DNA of 11,254 nt from Prevotellaceae bacterium UBA3646 (lineage in GTDB: Bacteria > Bacteroidota > Bacteroidia > Bacteroidales > Bacteroidaceae): assembly GCA_002373535.1 (NCBI GenBank), contig DFKL01000170.1, positions 1 through 11,254 of the forward strand, given 5' to 3'. Positions 1-7,259 of this stretch are shown here, piece by piece; the first letter of the stretch is position 1; every line of letters starts with the position of its first letter. A program made the translations under genes and the position numbers. The notes under the pieces are model-generated. The model saw nothing but the letters and a program-made list of their open reading frames with translations, made no database searches and had not been told where the DNA came from.

Positions 1-498
1 CTTGTCTACAGTACATGCACCTTCAATCGTTTTGAAGACGACGACAATGCCATGTGGATATGTGAACAACTGGGAGGAGAACTTATGGAGCAGCGACACT
101 TCCTGCCCGGTCGCGACAGGGGAGAGGGCTTCTATTGCTGTGCGATACGAAAGGATAAGCCGCATCCGTCCACGGAAGAAAAACACACACAGCAGGAAAT
201 CCATATTACTGACATGATAGGCAAGGTGCGAAATACCCTTCGCGTCATACCGCAGGCATTCATGCTGGAAGGCCCGCCTGTAGAACTTAATTACGAAGAA
301 GCATTGCAGTATCTGCGGCGCGAGGCAATCCGCGTTCCTGCTGAGCGTGGGATGGTAACACTCTGCTACAAGGGACTGCCTCTCGGACCAGGAAAATGTG
401 TCGGCAGCAGGATCAACAACCTCTATCCGGAGCAGTGGCGAATACGCAGTACATATACACAAAAATGGAGTTTGTTTGACATAAATATTATTAAATAG
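1..498 (+). CDS. rsmF: RsmF-type rRNA (cytosine-C5) methyltransferase, C-terminal part (5' end outside window)
   Basis: This is the 3' end of a gene that starts upstream; frame 1 is open from base 1 to the TAG at 496-498, giving 165 residues. The product belongs to the NOL1/NOP2/Sun family, SAM-dependent enzymes that methylate C5 of cytosine in rRNA. The fragment begins at the motif YSTCTFN, where the Cys codon at 16-18 is the conserved catalytic 'TC' cysteine of this family. It continues with GEGFY (121-135), which closes the Rossmann methyltransferase fold. The tail carries GLPLGPGK...INNLYPEQWR (373-441), typical of the PUA-like RNA-binding domain at the C-terminus of RsmF/YebU. That tail is why RsmF is preferred over RsmB; the exact rRNA target cytosine cannot be read from the sequence. 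SAM-binding motifs lie outside the window. Only 8 nt separate the stop from the next start, so the two genes are probably co-transcribed. Confidence 0.88.
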   Translation, partial: LVYSTCTFNRFEDDDNAMWICEQLGGELMEQRHFLPGRDRGEGFYCCAIRKDKPHPSTEEKHTQQEIHITDMIGKVRNTLRVIPQAFMLEGPPVELNYEEALQYLRREAIRVPAERGMVTLCYKGLPLGPGKCVGSRINNLYPEQWRIRSTYTQKWSLFDINIIK

Positions 499-506
499 TA
501 TAGGAT

Positions 507-2120
507 ATGAAACAGAAAACCTTTATATTCCTGGCATTGATGCTCACTACGGCAGATCTGCTTTTTGCACAGCGGGCCCGGCTGTGCTGGTCCGACGGCA
601 ACAATCAGGATACGACAGTTACAGTGTGGCGCGGAGAGCGTATAACCATAGAGGGACGCGCCTATCTGGACACGATACCCTCAGAGCCCTTGGTCGTACG
701 TGGACGTGCCAGACGACGAATCTCATGTGAGACAGGTTTTTTGGGTGGAGTGTTGACAGATGGTTTCAAGGGCTGCGGCAAGCATCCCCAGGACCTGCCG
801 TCATACACCGTATATGACGTGCTGGATACCGACAGCGCATGGATTCCGGAAACGGCAGACGACGGCATCAAGCCATTGCCGGCACGTATATTCTGCAGTG
901 TAGACGTTCCGCGTAACATAGCCTCCGGCCGTCAATATGTCGAGATAAGGCTCATCGGCAAGGATACAGGGCACCCATACGGCTACATGGGCCTCTATCT
1001 GAACGTCCTGGACAGGACGCTGCCTCCTCCGCACGAATATAAGTTCCGCAGCAATTTCTGGCAACAACCCTACAGTGTCAGCCGTTGGTATGGCTTGGAA
1101 GAGTGGAGCCAGGACCACATGGACAAGCTCCGTCCCTATATGCACCGTCTGGCACGGTGCGGACAGAAGGTCGTCAGCGCAATCCTGTTCTACGAGCCGT
1201 GGGGCGACCAGAGCTATGACAAGTTCTCGCCAATGGTACAGACAACGCTGAAGAAAGACAGCACATGGGCATATGACTACCATATATTCGACCGTTGGGT
1301 GAGGTTGATGGCCGACTGCGGCATCGACCAGCAGATAGACTGCTACAGCATGATACCATGGGATATGAATTTCCGTTACTGGGACGAGGCCAAGGGAGAC
1401 TATTCCTATCTGAAGACAACGACCTCGTCGGCAGAGTACGAAAACCTGTGGACCTCGTTCCTGCATAGTTTTGCCAGACACCTTCGCGAAAAGGGATGGT
1501 TCGGCAAGACCCGCATAGCCATGGACGAACGTCAGATGCCGGATATGATACGGGCATACAAAGTCGCGCAGAAAGCCGAGCCGGGAATCAAAATGTCCCT
1601 GGCAGGCAATTATCACAGCGAGCTCAGCGGGATACTTGCAGACTATTCTGTTGCATACGGACAGAAGTTCCCTGCAGACACATTGGCAGCCAGACGCTCG
1701 CGAGGACAGTACAGTACAGTCTATACATGCTGCACAGAGCCATATCCTAATATATTTACCAATTCGCATCCTATAGAGGGGACATACATTCCGCTATACG
1801 CCATAGCCAACGGTTTTGACGGCTATCTTCACTGGTCATGGATGAACTGGGCAGACGACCCTCTGCACGATTCACGCTTCCGCCTTTTTTCACCAGGCGA
1901 CACGTATGTTATCTATCCGGACAATCACTCGAGCCTTCGATGGGAACGATACATAGAAGGAGTGCAACTTGCCGAGAAGGTGCAGTTCATGCGTGATTCA
2001 AAAGCCCCCTGCCTGTCAGATGTCGAGGAAGCCCTTGCGCGCTTTGGAGACGGTGATGCTTCCGATCCTGCAGACGTCAGGCAAAAAGTAGAACATATCA
2101 AACAGCTGCTGAACAAGTAG
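507..2120 (+). CDS. Secreted GH123/DUF4091-family glycoside hydrolase (putative beta-N-acetylgalactosaminidase)
   Basis: A 537-residue exported protein. Residues 1-22 form a signal peptide (KQK, a hydrophobic stretch, then LLFAQ), probably cut near the AQ; there is no lipobox Cys, so a periplasmic or secreted location is inferred. Residues about 25-170 are beta-rich and fit the N-terminal beta-sandwich of the family; about 178-490 fit the GH123 (formerly DUF4091) catalytic barrel. The strongest match is the C-terminal signature at 437-489, with GYLHWSWMNW, DPLHDSRFR, GDTYVIYP and SSLRWERYIEG. Characterised GH123 enzymes cleave beta-GalNAc from glycosphingolipids by a substrate-assisted mechanism with an adjacent Asp-Glu pair; here D340-E341 (IAMDER, codons at 1524-1529) is the clear candidate. 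The substrate is inferred from the family only, since DUF4091 members are diverse. No SusC/SusD or sulfatase genes flank it, so it is not part of a visible polysaccharide utilisation locus. The start at 507 gives the only good signal peptide. No Shine-Dalgarno sequence is evident. Confidence 0.82.
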   Translation: MKQKTFIFLALMLTTADLLFAQRARLCWSDGNNQDTTVTVWRGERITIEGRAYLDTIPSEPLVVRGRARRRISCETGFLGGVLTDGFKGCGKHPQDLPSYTVYDVLDTDSAWIPETADDGIKPLPARIFCSVDVPRNIASGRQYVEIRLIGKDTGHPYGYMGLYLNVLDRTLPPPHEYKFRSNFWQQPYSVSRWYGLEEWSQDHMDKLRPYMHRLARCGQKVVSAILFYEPWGDQSYDKFSPMVQTTLKKDSTWAYDYHIFDRWVRLMADCGIDQQIDCYSMIPWDMNFRYWDEAKGDYSYLKTTTSSAEYENLWTSFLHSFARHLREKGWFGKTRIAMDERQMPDMIRAYKVAQKAEPGIKMSLAGNYHSELSGILADYSVAYGQKFPADTLAARRSRGQYSTVYTCCTEPYPNIFTNSHPIEGTYIPLYAIANGFDGYLHWSWMNWADDPLHDSRFRLFSPGDTYVIYPDNHSSLRWERYIEGVQLAEKVQFMRDSKAPCLSDVEEALARFGDGDASDPADVRQKVEHIKQLLNK

Positions 2121-2136
2121 CATTTGTTTCCTGCCA

Positions 2137-3246
2137 ATGGAGAAAGTTCTGTTACACTGTTGTTGCGCACCATGTTCCAGCGCAATTATAGAATGGATGC
2201 TGGCCAACGGACGACAGCCGGTGCTGTATTACTCCAATTCCAATATCTACCCTGCGGCAGAATACCGGATCCGAAAGAACGAGTGCGTCCGCTATGCCAG
2301 TAAGCTTGGCTTGCAGATTATAGAAGATACCTACGACCACGAGGATTGGCAGCAGATGACCAACGGGCTTGGAGAACAGCCGGAGCGCGGAGCCCGGTGC
2401 CTCGTATGTTTCCGTATGCGCCTGCTTCGTGCTGCAATGAAAGCCAGGGAAATAGGCATCTACACATTCACTTCGACCCTTGCATCCAGCCGTTGGAAGA
2501 ACCTTAGTCAGATTTCCGAAGCCGGCAACTGGGCCGCAGACCAGGTCAATGCCGCACATCCACACTCAGCCCAGATACATTTTGACGACCGGAACTGGCG
2601 CAAGGGAGGCCTGCAGCAACGCCGCAACGAGCTACTCAGGGAAAACGGATTCTACAACCAGCTATATTGCGGTTGCGAATACAGTCTCAATGCCCGTCTG
2701 CCAATGATGGGCAAGGACGACATTCGCAAATGGATGCGCGAGATGAAAAAAGCCTACACACCCGAGGAGAAGAAACACATCAGCCAGTCGGCATGCACGA
2801 AAATCATTACAAGTGAAATATGGCATGGCGCCGGAACCGTATTGCTATATCACGCATTGCCGGACGAGGTGGATACGCAGCAGCTGCTGGACAATGCAAT
2901 GTCGTCGGGGAAGCGAGTACTGCTTCCGAAGGTTAGTGGAGACACACTCACCCTTCACGAATATCATGGCCCCGCCTCCATCGCAGTCGGAGCCTATGGC
3001 ATTCTGGAACCCGTAACACCCGAATACCGGGGCAGGGAAGCCGATATTGCAATAGTCCCAGGCGTGGCATTCGACAGACAAGGACACCGGTTGGGTAGGG
3101 GAAAGGGATATTACGACCGCCTGCTGTGCCGTCTCAAGGCATATAAGATAGGCATATGCTTCCCGTTCCAGCAGTTAGGACAGATACCGTGCGAAGAGCA
3201 CGATATCCTGATGGACGAGACTGTCGTCTGTCAAGAGGAGTGGTAA
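2137..3246 (+). CDS. queH: Fusion of epoxyqueuosine reductase QueH and 5-formyltetrahydrofolate cyclo-ligase
   Basis: One continuous 369-codon frame encodes two enzymes. Residues 1-187 are QueH (DUF208), which reduces epoxyqueuosine to queuosine at the wobble position of GUN-anticodon tRNAs. The iron-sulfur ligand motifs are all present: HCCCAPC (C8, C9, C10, C13), RCLVC (C88, C91) and YCGC (C178, C180), plus the YYSNSNIYP variant of the family's NPNI motif at 31-39. Residues about 192-369 form a complete 5-FTHF cyclo-ligase (MTHFS), which converts 5-formyl-THF to 5,10-methenyl-THF using ATP. Its motifs are KRVLLPK (259-265), AYGILEP (286-292), VPGVAFD (307-313), the nucleotide-binding RLGRGKGYYDR (318-328) and EEHDILMD (353-360). 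The linker is only a few residues. The start at 2137 is supported because M1 directly precedes the conserved KVLLHCCCAPC. The gene lies 16 nt after the glycosidase and is probably in the same transcript. An internal ATG pair at 2704-2709 could in principle give a separate cyclo-ligase. Both domains look intact. Confidence 0.93.
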   Translation: MEKVLLHCCCAPCSSAIIEWMLANGRQPVLYYSNSNIYPAAEYRIRKNECVRYASKLGLQIIEDTYDHEDWQQMTNGLGEQPERGARCLVCFRMRLLRAAMKAREIGIYTFTSTLASSRWKNLSQISEAGNWAADQVNAAHPHSAQIHFDDRNWRKGGLQQRRNELLRENGFYNQLYCGCEYSLNARLPMMGKDDIRKWMREMKKAYTPEEKKHISQSACTKIITSEIWHGAGTVLLYHALPDEVDTQQLLDNAMSSGKRVLLPKVSGDTLTLHEYHGPASIAVGAYGILEPVTPEYRGREADIAIVPGVAFDRQGHRLGRGKGYYDRLLCRLKAYKIGICFPFQQLGQIPCEEHDILMDETVVCQEEW

Positions 3247-3261
3247 CAGATCTGTTTTTTT
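3245..3261 (+). terminator. Possible weak intrinsic terminator after queH fusion
   Basis: The 12-bp palindrome AACAGATCTGTT (3245-3256) overlaps the queH stop codon and runs into seven T residues (3255-3261). As RNA it could form only a 4-bp stem with a GATC loop, so it would be a weak terminator for plus-strand transcription. Read on the minus strand no U-tract follows, so it would not end the convergent transcript. The T-run overlaps the last codons of the convergent gene. The palindrome is seen; terminator function is a guess. Confidence 0.3.
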
Positions 3262-5275
3262 ACTTCTTCTTTTTGTCAAAGAGACCATAGGTCGTACGCA
3301 GGACCCTGAACTCAGTACGGCGGTTCAGTGCGTTACAGATATCTTGCTGGGACGGTTCAGGCAAAGCCTGTATGAAAGCAGAGCTTAACGTGTCCCCCTC
3401 ATGCAGGAACTCATGCTGTTCTGCCAGCTTGCGGGTAATAACCTTAGGCCTTGTCTTGCCATATCCCACCGGCGACAGACGTTCCTGCTCTATCCCATGC
3501 TCTATCAGATAGCGTACCACGCTTTCGGCACGTCGCTGTGACAATTTCAGGTTATATTCATCCGAGCCCCTGTAGTCACAATGCGAGCTCAGTTCAATAG
3601 TCACGTTCGGATTCTCGTTCAACAGCGTAACCAGGCTGTCCAGCGCCAGTGTGCTGTTTTCCGTCAGCTCTGCACTGTCAAAGGCATAGAACACATTGCG
3701 GATAAGAACAGGAGCATTGATGTTTGCAAGCGGAAACTGCAACACATACTGGCGGCTTACGCTGCTTGTGTCAATACTTATTTCCTGCTTGTGGTTCAGG
3801 TAGCCCTTGCATGTCCCCAGCAGGACATAGTCGACTCCAGGCTTTACGACCTGCTCGAAACTGCCGTCGCTGCGCAGAGTCAGCCTCATGTTGGTGCCGT
3901 CATTGCCAACCATGTACACCAGTCCCTCCGGCAGCTCGTAGCCGTCTTTCTCGTACACCCAGCCCTTTATCGACTGAACTATTTCTGGGCAGACGAAACT
4001 CATAATCTGATCCCATCCTCTGCCGTTACCCCTGTTCGTGCAGAACAAGCCACGGTTATGCACCCCCTCAAACGTCATCCCGAAGTCGTCGCCGGACGAA
4101 TTCATCGGCGAGCGCAAGTTCCTTACCGTCCATACCCCCATCGTGTCCTGTCTGGCCATGAACAGGTCCAGTCCACCCATTCCCGGAAGTCCGTCGCTGG
4201 AGAAATACAACTCACCATTGTACCTGCAGCTCGGATACATTTCGTTCCCCGGAGTATTGATACGCTCTCCCATGTTCTCCGGAGCCGAAAGACCATGTTC
4301 GTCCAGCCCTATGCGCCAGATGTCATATCCTCCGTGTCCCCCTGGCATGTTGCTGCAGAAATAAAGCCATTTGCCGTCAGCCGATACGGCAGGATGGGCA
4401 AACGTAGAAAGCGTGTCGTTGCTGATATGGAAAGCCTGCGGCTTGCTCCATGCAGCATCACTGCGGCTGCTGTACATAATCTGCGCATATCGTGGAAATT
4501 CGGGGTCATGTGTACATTGCGTGAAATACATTGTCCTCCCGTCAGGAGTGAAACAACACGCTCCCTCCTCATATTCCGTGTTCAGCTCACCCTCGGCAGG
4601 CTCAGGCTGTCCCCATTTCCCCTTGTCATCCTTTTTTGAAAAGAAGATGTCCGCCATGCGTACGCCGGTAACTCCGCTCAGTTCACTGCCCTTGGCCTGG
4701 TTGCGCGTGCTGGAGAAATAAACCTGATCCCAGTCGTCGCCCGTCAGGGCAGGGCAGTAGTCACTCCTCCGGCTGGACAGCACAGGCTCCTTCTTTATGG
4801 AATACAACGATCCCTTGGCCTTCCATCCGGCAGCCTGCTGGCAACCATACAGGCCGTTGTATGCCAAGGTATCGTTGGGATGCATGTCCAGATAGGCACG
4901 GTATGACTTTGCAGCATCCTTGTAGTTACCCGTTTTGTGCTGCATCTGGGCAAGGTACAGCAAGGCGTCAGGAGCATCATATTTGTATCGGATTGCATTC
5001 TGGTACGCACCCACAGCCTTTGCACAATACCCAATCTTCCGGTAGCATTCAGCCATTTTCCAGGCACGCTCGCCACGCTTGGCCTTGTCCGCCGCCTTAG
5101 TCTGTGCATAAGCCTTCCTGTACTCACCGGCAGCATCGAAATACTCGCCTATGGCGTAAAACTGGTCACCCTTTTTGGCAATGTTATCCGCACCGCAACC
5201 ACATATGGTAGCAGCAACCAGCATCACATGGCACAATCTTATGACTCTACGCATATATTCAAAACGCATCAGCAT
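3260..5275 (-). CDS. porE: PorE-like outer membrane lipoprotein: TPR, PD40 beta-propeller, CRD and OmpA-C domains
   Basis: A 671-residue envelope protein. The N-terminus has a lipoprotein signal with lipobox ICGC and lipidated Cys probably at C27. Residues about 33-150 contain TPR-like helical repeats (GEYFDAAGEYRKAY, GYCAKAVGAYQNAI, GNYKDAAKSYRAYL). Residues about 170-430 hold five PD40/WD40-like blades, such as SADGKWLYFCSN and YDIW. Residues 436-505 fit a carboxypeptidase-regulatory-like domain (IKGWVYEKDG...LPEGLVY...SDGSF). Residues about 525-661 are an OmpA C-terminal peptidoglycan-binding domain with FDSAEL, HCDYRGSDEYNLKLSQRRAESV and NRRTEFRV. This domain order matches Porphyromonas gingivalis PorE (PG1058), a type IX secretion component anchored between outer membrane and peptidoglycan; involvement in secretion here is inferred. 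The start is uncertain: ATG at 5275, 5269 or 5254 are in frame, and 5254 gives the most typical lipoprotein signal (MRRVIRLCHVML). It is last in the minus-strand cluster, 50 nt after topB. Confidence 0.85.
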   Translation of the reverse strand: MLMRFEYMRRVIRLCHVMLVAATICGCGADNIAKKGDQFYAIGEYFDAAGEYRKAYAQTKAADKAKRGERAWKMAECYRKIGYCAKAVGAYQNAIRYKYDAPDALLYLAQMQHKTGNYKDAAKSYRAYLDMHPNDTLAYNGLYGCQQAAGWKAKGSLYSIKKEPVLSSRRSDYCPALTGDDWDQVYFSSTRNQAKGSELSGVTGVRMADIFFSKKDDKGKWGQPEPAEGELNTEYEEGACCFTPDGRTMYFTQCTHDPEFPRYAQIMYSSRSDAAWSKPQAFHISNDTLSTFAHPAVSADGKWLYFCSNMPGGHGGYDIWRIGLDEHGLSAPENMGERINTPGNEMYPSCRYNGELYFSSDGLPGMGGLDLFMARQDTMGVWTVRNLRSPMNSSGDDFGMTFEGVHNRGLFCTNRGNGRGWDQIMSFVCPEIVQSIKGWVYEKDGYELPEGLVYMVGNDGTNMRLTLRSDGSFEQVVKPGVDYVLLGTCKGYLNHKQEISIDTSSVSRQYVLQFPLANINAPVLIRNVFYAFDSAELTENSTLALDSLVTLLNENPNVTIELSSHCDYRGSDEYNLKLSQRRAESVVRYLIEHGIEQERLSPVGYGKTRPKVITRKLAEQHEFLHEGDTLSSAFIQALPEPSQQDICNALNRRTEFRVLRTTYGLFDKKKK

Positions 5276-5325
5276 CGGCTTTTATTGTAGGCAACAGGCC
5301 AAAAGACACTTTGTCCGTCCCCTCG

Positions 5326-7230
5326 CTACTGTTTGTCCTGCTTCTTCTTGCTGCTTTTCTTTACCCGTTCCTCCGGAGTCACCGATACGTGGCGATTGCT
5401 GTTGTCGCGCATTACTTCCGTGACTATGTCGCTTACCATCTGCTTGAGCTCGGCCAGGAACTGGTGGGCATCATACTGGTTGTGCTCAATCTGGCGCAGC
5501 TTGCGCTCCCATATACCGGTGAGTTCGGCGCTTTTCAGCAATTCTTCGTGTATAATGCCTATCAGTTCGACTCCTGTTGGGGTTGCCCACAGGGATGTGC
5601 GTTCCTTGCGTATGTAGCGACGGCGGAACAGAGTTTCGATAATGGCAGCGCGAGTTGAAGGGCGTCCGATGCCGTTTTCCTTGAGCGCGTCGCGCAACTC
5701 CTCATCCTCGACGGTCTTTCCTGCAGTTTCCATTGCACGCAGGAGCGTCGCCTCGGTATAAGGCTTCGGCGGAGTCGTCTGTTTCTCTGCCAGGTCAGGA
5801 AAGTGAGCCCCCTCCTCTCCCTTTGAGAACTCAGGCAGGATCTTTTCCTCGATAGGGTTGTCGCTGTTTGCCGCAGGCTGCAGTATATGCCATGCAGGAT
5901 CACTTATGTGCTTGCCGGTGGCCTTGAAGCCGTAATCACCAGCCAGCCCCGTCACAGTCGTCGTTTCAAAGAGACAGTCAGGATAGAATATACCGATAAA
6001 ACGGCGTGCTATCAAGTCAAAGACCCTGTTCTCAGCCTCGCTCAGGGCATTGGCAGGCTGCCCCGTCGGAATAATGGCATGGTGGTCGGTCACCTTTGCC
6101 GAGTCAAAATACTTCTTGTCCTTGCGCAGCTTCTTCCCCTTGATACGCTCCATCAGGGGGAAATACGCACGCAGTCCGTTCAGTATCAGAGGGCATTTGG
6201 GATAAATGTCATCAGGCAGGAACGTAGTGTCTACACGCGGATACGTCGCCACCTTCTTCTCATACAGACTCTGTATCAGGTTCAGTGTCTGCTCGGCCGA
6301 GTAGCCGAACTTCTTGTTGCATTCCACCTGCAGGCTGGTCAGGTCAAACAGGCGCGGAGGAGCCTCCTTGCCCTTCTTCTTCTCCACTTTCGTGACCCTG
6401 AAGGGCAAGTCACGTATAGCCTCCATTACGGACACGCCCTCCTCCCTGGTCTTGAACCCCTTTGGCAGCCTCTCCTTCCTGCCTTTCTTGTCCGTATTCT
6501 GTTCATCCTCGTCCTCGTTCATGACCACGTTGAATACCGTGTCACGATACCTCGTCGTAAGCACCCAGTAAGTCGTCGGGACGAAGTTCTCTATTTCCTG
6601 CTGTCGGCGCACTATCAGAGCCAGGGTAGGAGTCTGTACACGACCGATGCTCAAGACCTGTCCCTGACCGCTGCTGCGGTCTTGCGAACGGTACTTCAGC
6701 GTGTACAGCCTCGTAGCATTCAGCCCTAAGGTCCAGTCACCTATGGCCCTCATCAGCCCCGCCTCATACAGGCTCTGGTAGTGACTCTGGTCCTTCAGTG
6801 TCCTGAAACCTTCACGTATAGCCTCCTCCGTCAGCGATGAAATCCACAGACGCTGCACCGGACACCGTGCACCCGCCAGCTGCATGACCCATCGTTGGAT
6901 CAATTCACCCTCCTGCCCCGCATCACCACAGTTTATTATACTGTCGGCATTCTTCATCAGGGACTGTATTACCCCGAACTGGTGCGCTACCCCCTTGTCC
7001 TTCTTCAGCCTGATGCCAAACCGCTCGGGAATCATAGGTAGCGACGCCAGGGACCAATAGCGCCATTGGCTTTGGTATTCGTGCGGCTCCTTCAGCTCGC
7101 ACAAGTGGCCGAAAGTCCACGTAACCTGGTATCCGTTGCCCTCCATGTATCCGTCCCTGGAGACATTGGCGCCAAGGACTTTGGCAATATCCTTGGCGAC
7201 AGAAGGCTTCTCGGCAATGCAGACAATCAA
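5326..7230 (-). CDS. topB: DNA topoisomerase III (type IA)
   Basis: A 634-residue type IA topoisomerase, which passes single DNA strands through a transient break and resolves recombination and replication intermediates in the cytoplasm. The TOPRIM domain (1-140) opens with IAEKPSVAKDIA (E7 catalytic) and has GDAGQEGELIQRW at 102-114, in which D103 and E107 are kept while the usual second Asp is Gly. Other core motifs are SIGRVQTPTLAL (194-205), the active-site ATYPRVDTTFLP with nucleophile Y330, VTDHHAIIPTG (380-390) and NGIGRPSTRAAII (519-531). The C-terminus is Lys-rich (KKSSKKKQDKQ) and has no zinc fingers. A charged insert (238-255) is present. The start is TTG at 7230: an in-frame TAA at 7243-7245 closes the frame upstream and no ATG or GTG lies between, while the family N-terminus begins right at this codon. 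It lies 29 nt downstream of the transporter on the same strand, so it is probably co-transcribed. Its setting among housekeeping genes argues against a mobile-element copy. Confidence 0.95.
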   Translation of the reverse strand: MIVCIAEKPSVAKDIAKVLGANVSRDGYMEGNGYQVTWTFGHLCELKEPHEYQSQWRYWSLASLPMIPERFGIRLKKDKGVAHQFGVIQSLMKNADSIINCGDAGQEGELIQRWVMQLAGARCPVQRLWISSLTEEAIREGFRTLKDQSHYQSLYEAGLMRAIGDWTLGLNATRLYTLKYRSQDRSSGQGQVLSIGRVQTPTLALIVRRQQEIENFVPTTYWVLTTRYRDTVFNVVMNEDEDEQNTDKKGRKERLPKGFKTREEGVSVMEAIRDLPFRVTKVEKKKGKEAPPRLFDLTSLQVECNKKFGYSAEQTLNLIQSLYEKKVATYPRVDTTFLPDDIYPKCPLILNGLRAYFPLMERIKGKKLRKDKKYFDSAKVTDHHAIIPTGQPANALSEAENRVFDLIARRFIGIFYPDCLFETTTVTGLAGDYGFKATGKHISDPAWHILQPAANSDNPIEEKILPEFSKGEEGAHFPDLAEKQTTPPKPYTEATLLRAMETAGKTVEDEELRDALKENGIGRPSTRAAIIETLFRRRYIRKERTSLWATPTGVELIGIIHEELLKSAELTGIWERKLRQIEHNQYDAHQFLAELKQMVSDIVTEVMRDNSNRHVSVTPEERVKKSSKKKQDKQ

Positions 7231-7259
7231 TGTTACTCGCTTTTAATCGTTCTACAGCG

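Noticed and set aside
52..498. A separate small gene starting at the ATG at 52
   Set aside because: The same frame is open to base 1 and includes the catalytic Cys motif upstream of that ATG, so this is the tail of a longer methyltransferase gene.
801..1769. A 322-codon open frame on the minus strand opposite the GH123-like gene
   Set aside because: Antisense shadow, Cys-rich without motif spacing; the plus-strand protein has a signal peptide and family signature.
2118..2126. TAGCATTTG as a possible -7 element for the queH fusion
   Set aside because: The spacer between TA and TTTG is 3 nt rather than 2, no -33 element is seen, and it lies only about 10 nt from the start codon.
3581..4639. 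A 352-codon open frame on the plus strand opposite the porE-like gene
   Set aside because: No domain is recognisable and the composition is that of a reverse-complement shadow. The minus-strand protein has four clear domains over the same bases.
5887..6729. A 280-codon open frame on the plus strand opposite topB
   Set aside because: Antisense to the conserved topoisomerase core, with no recognisable domain.
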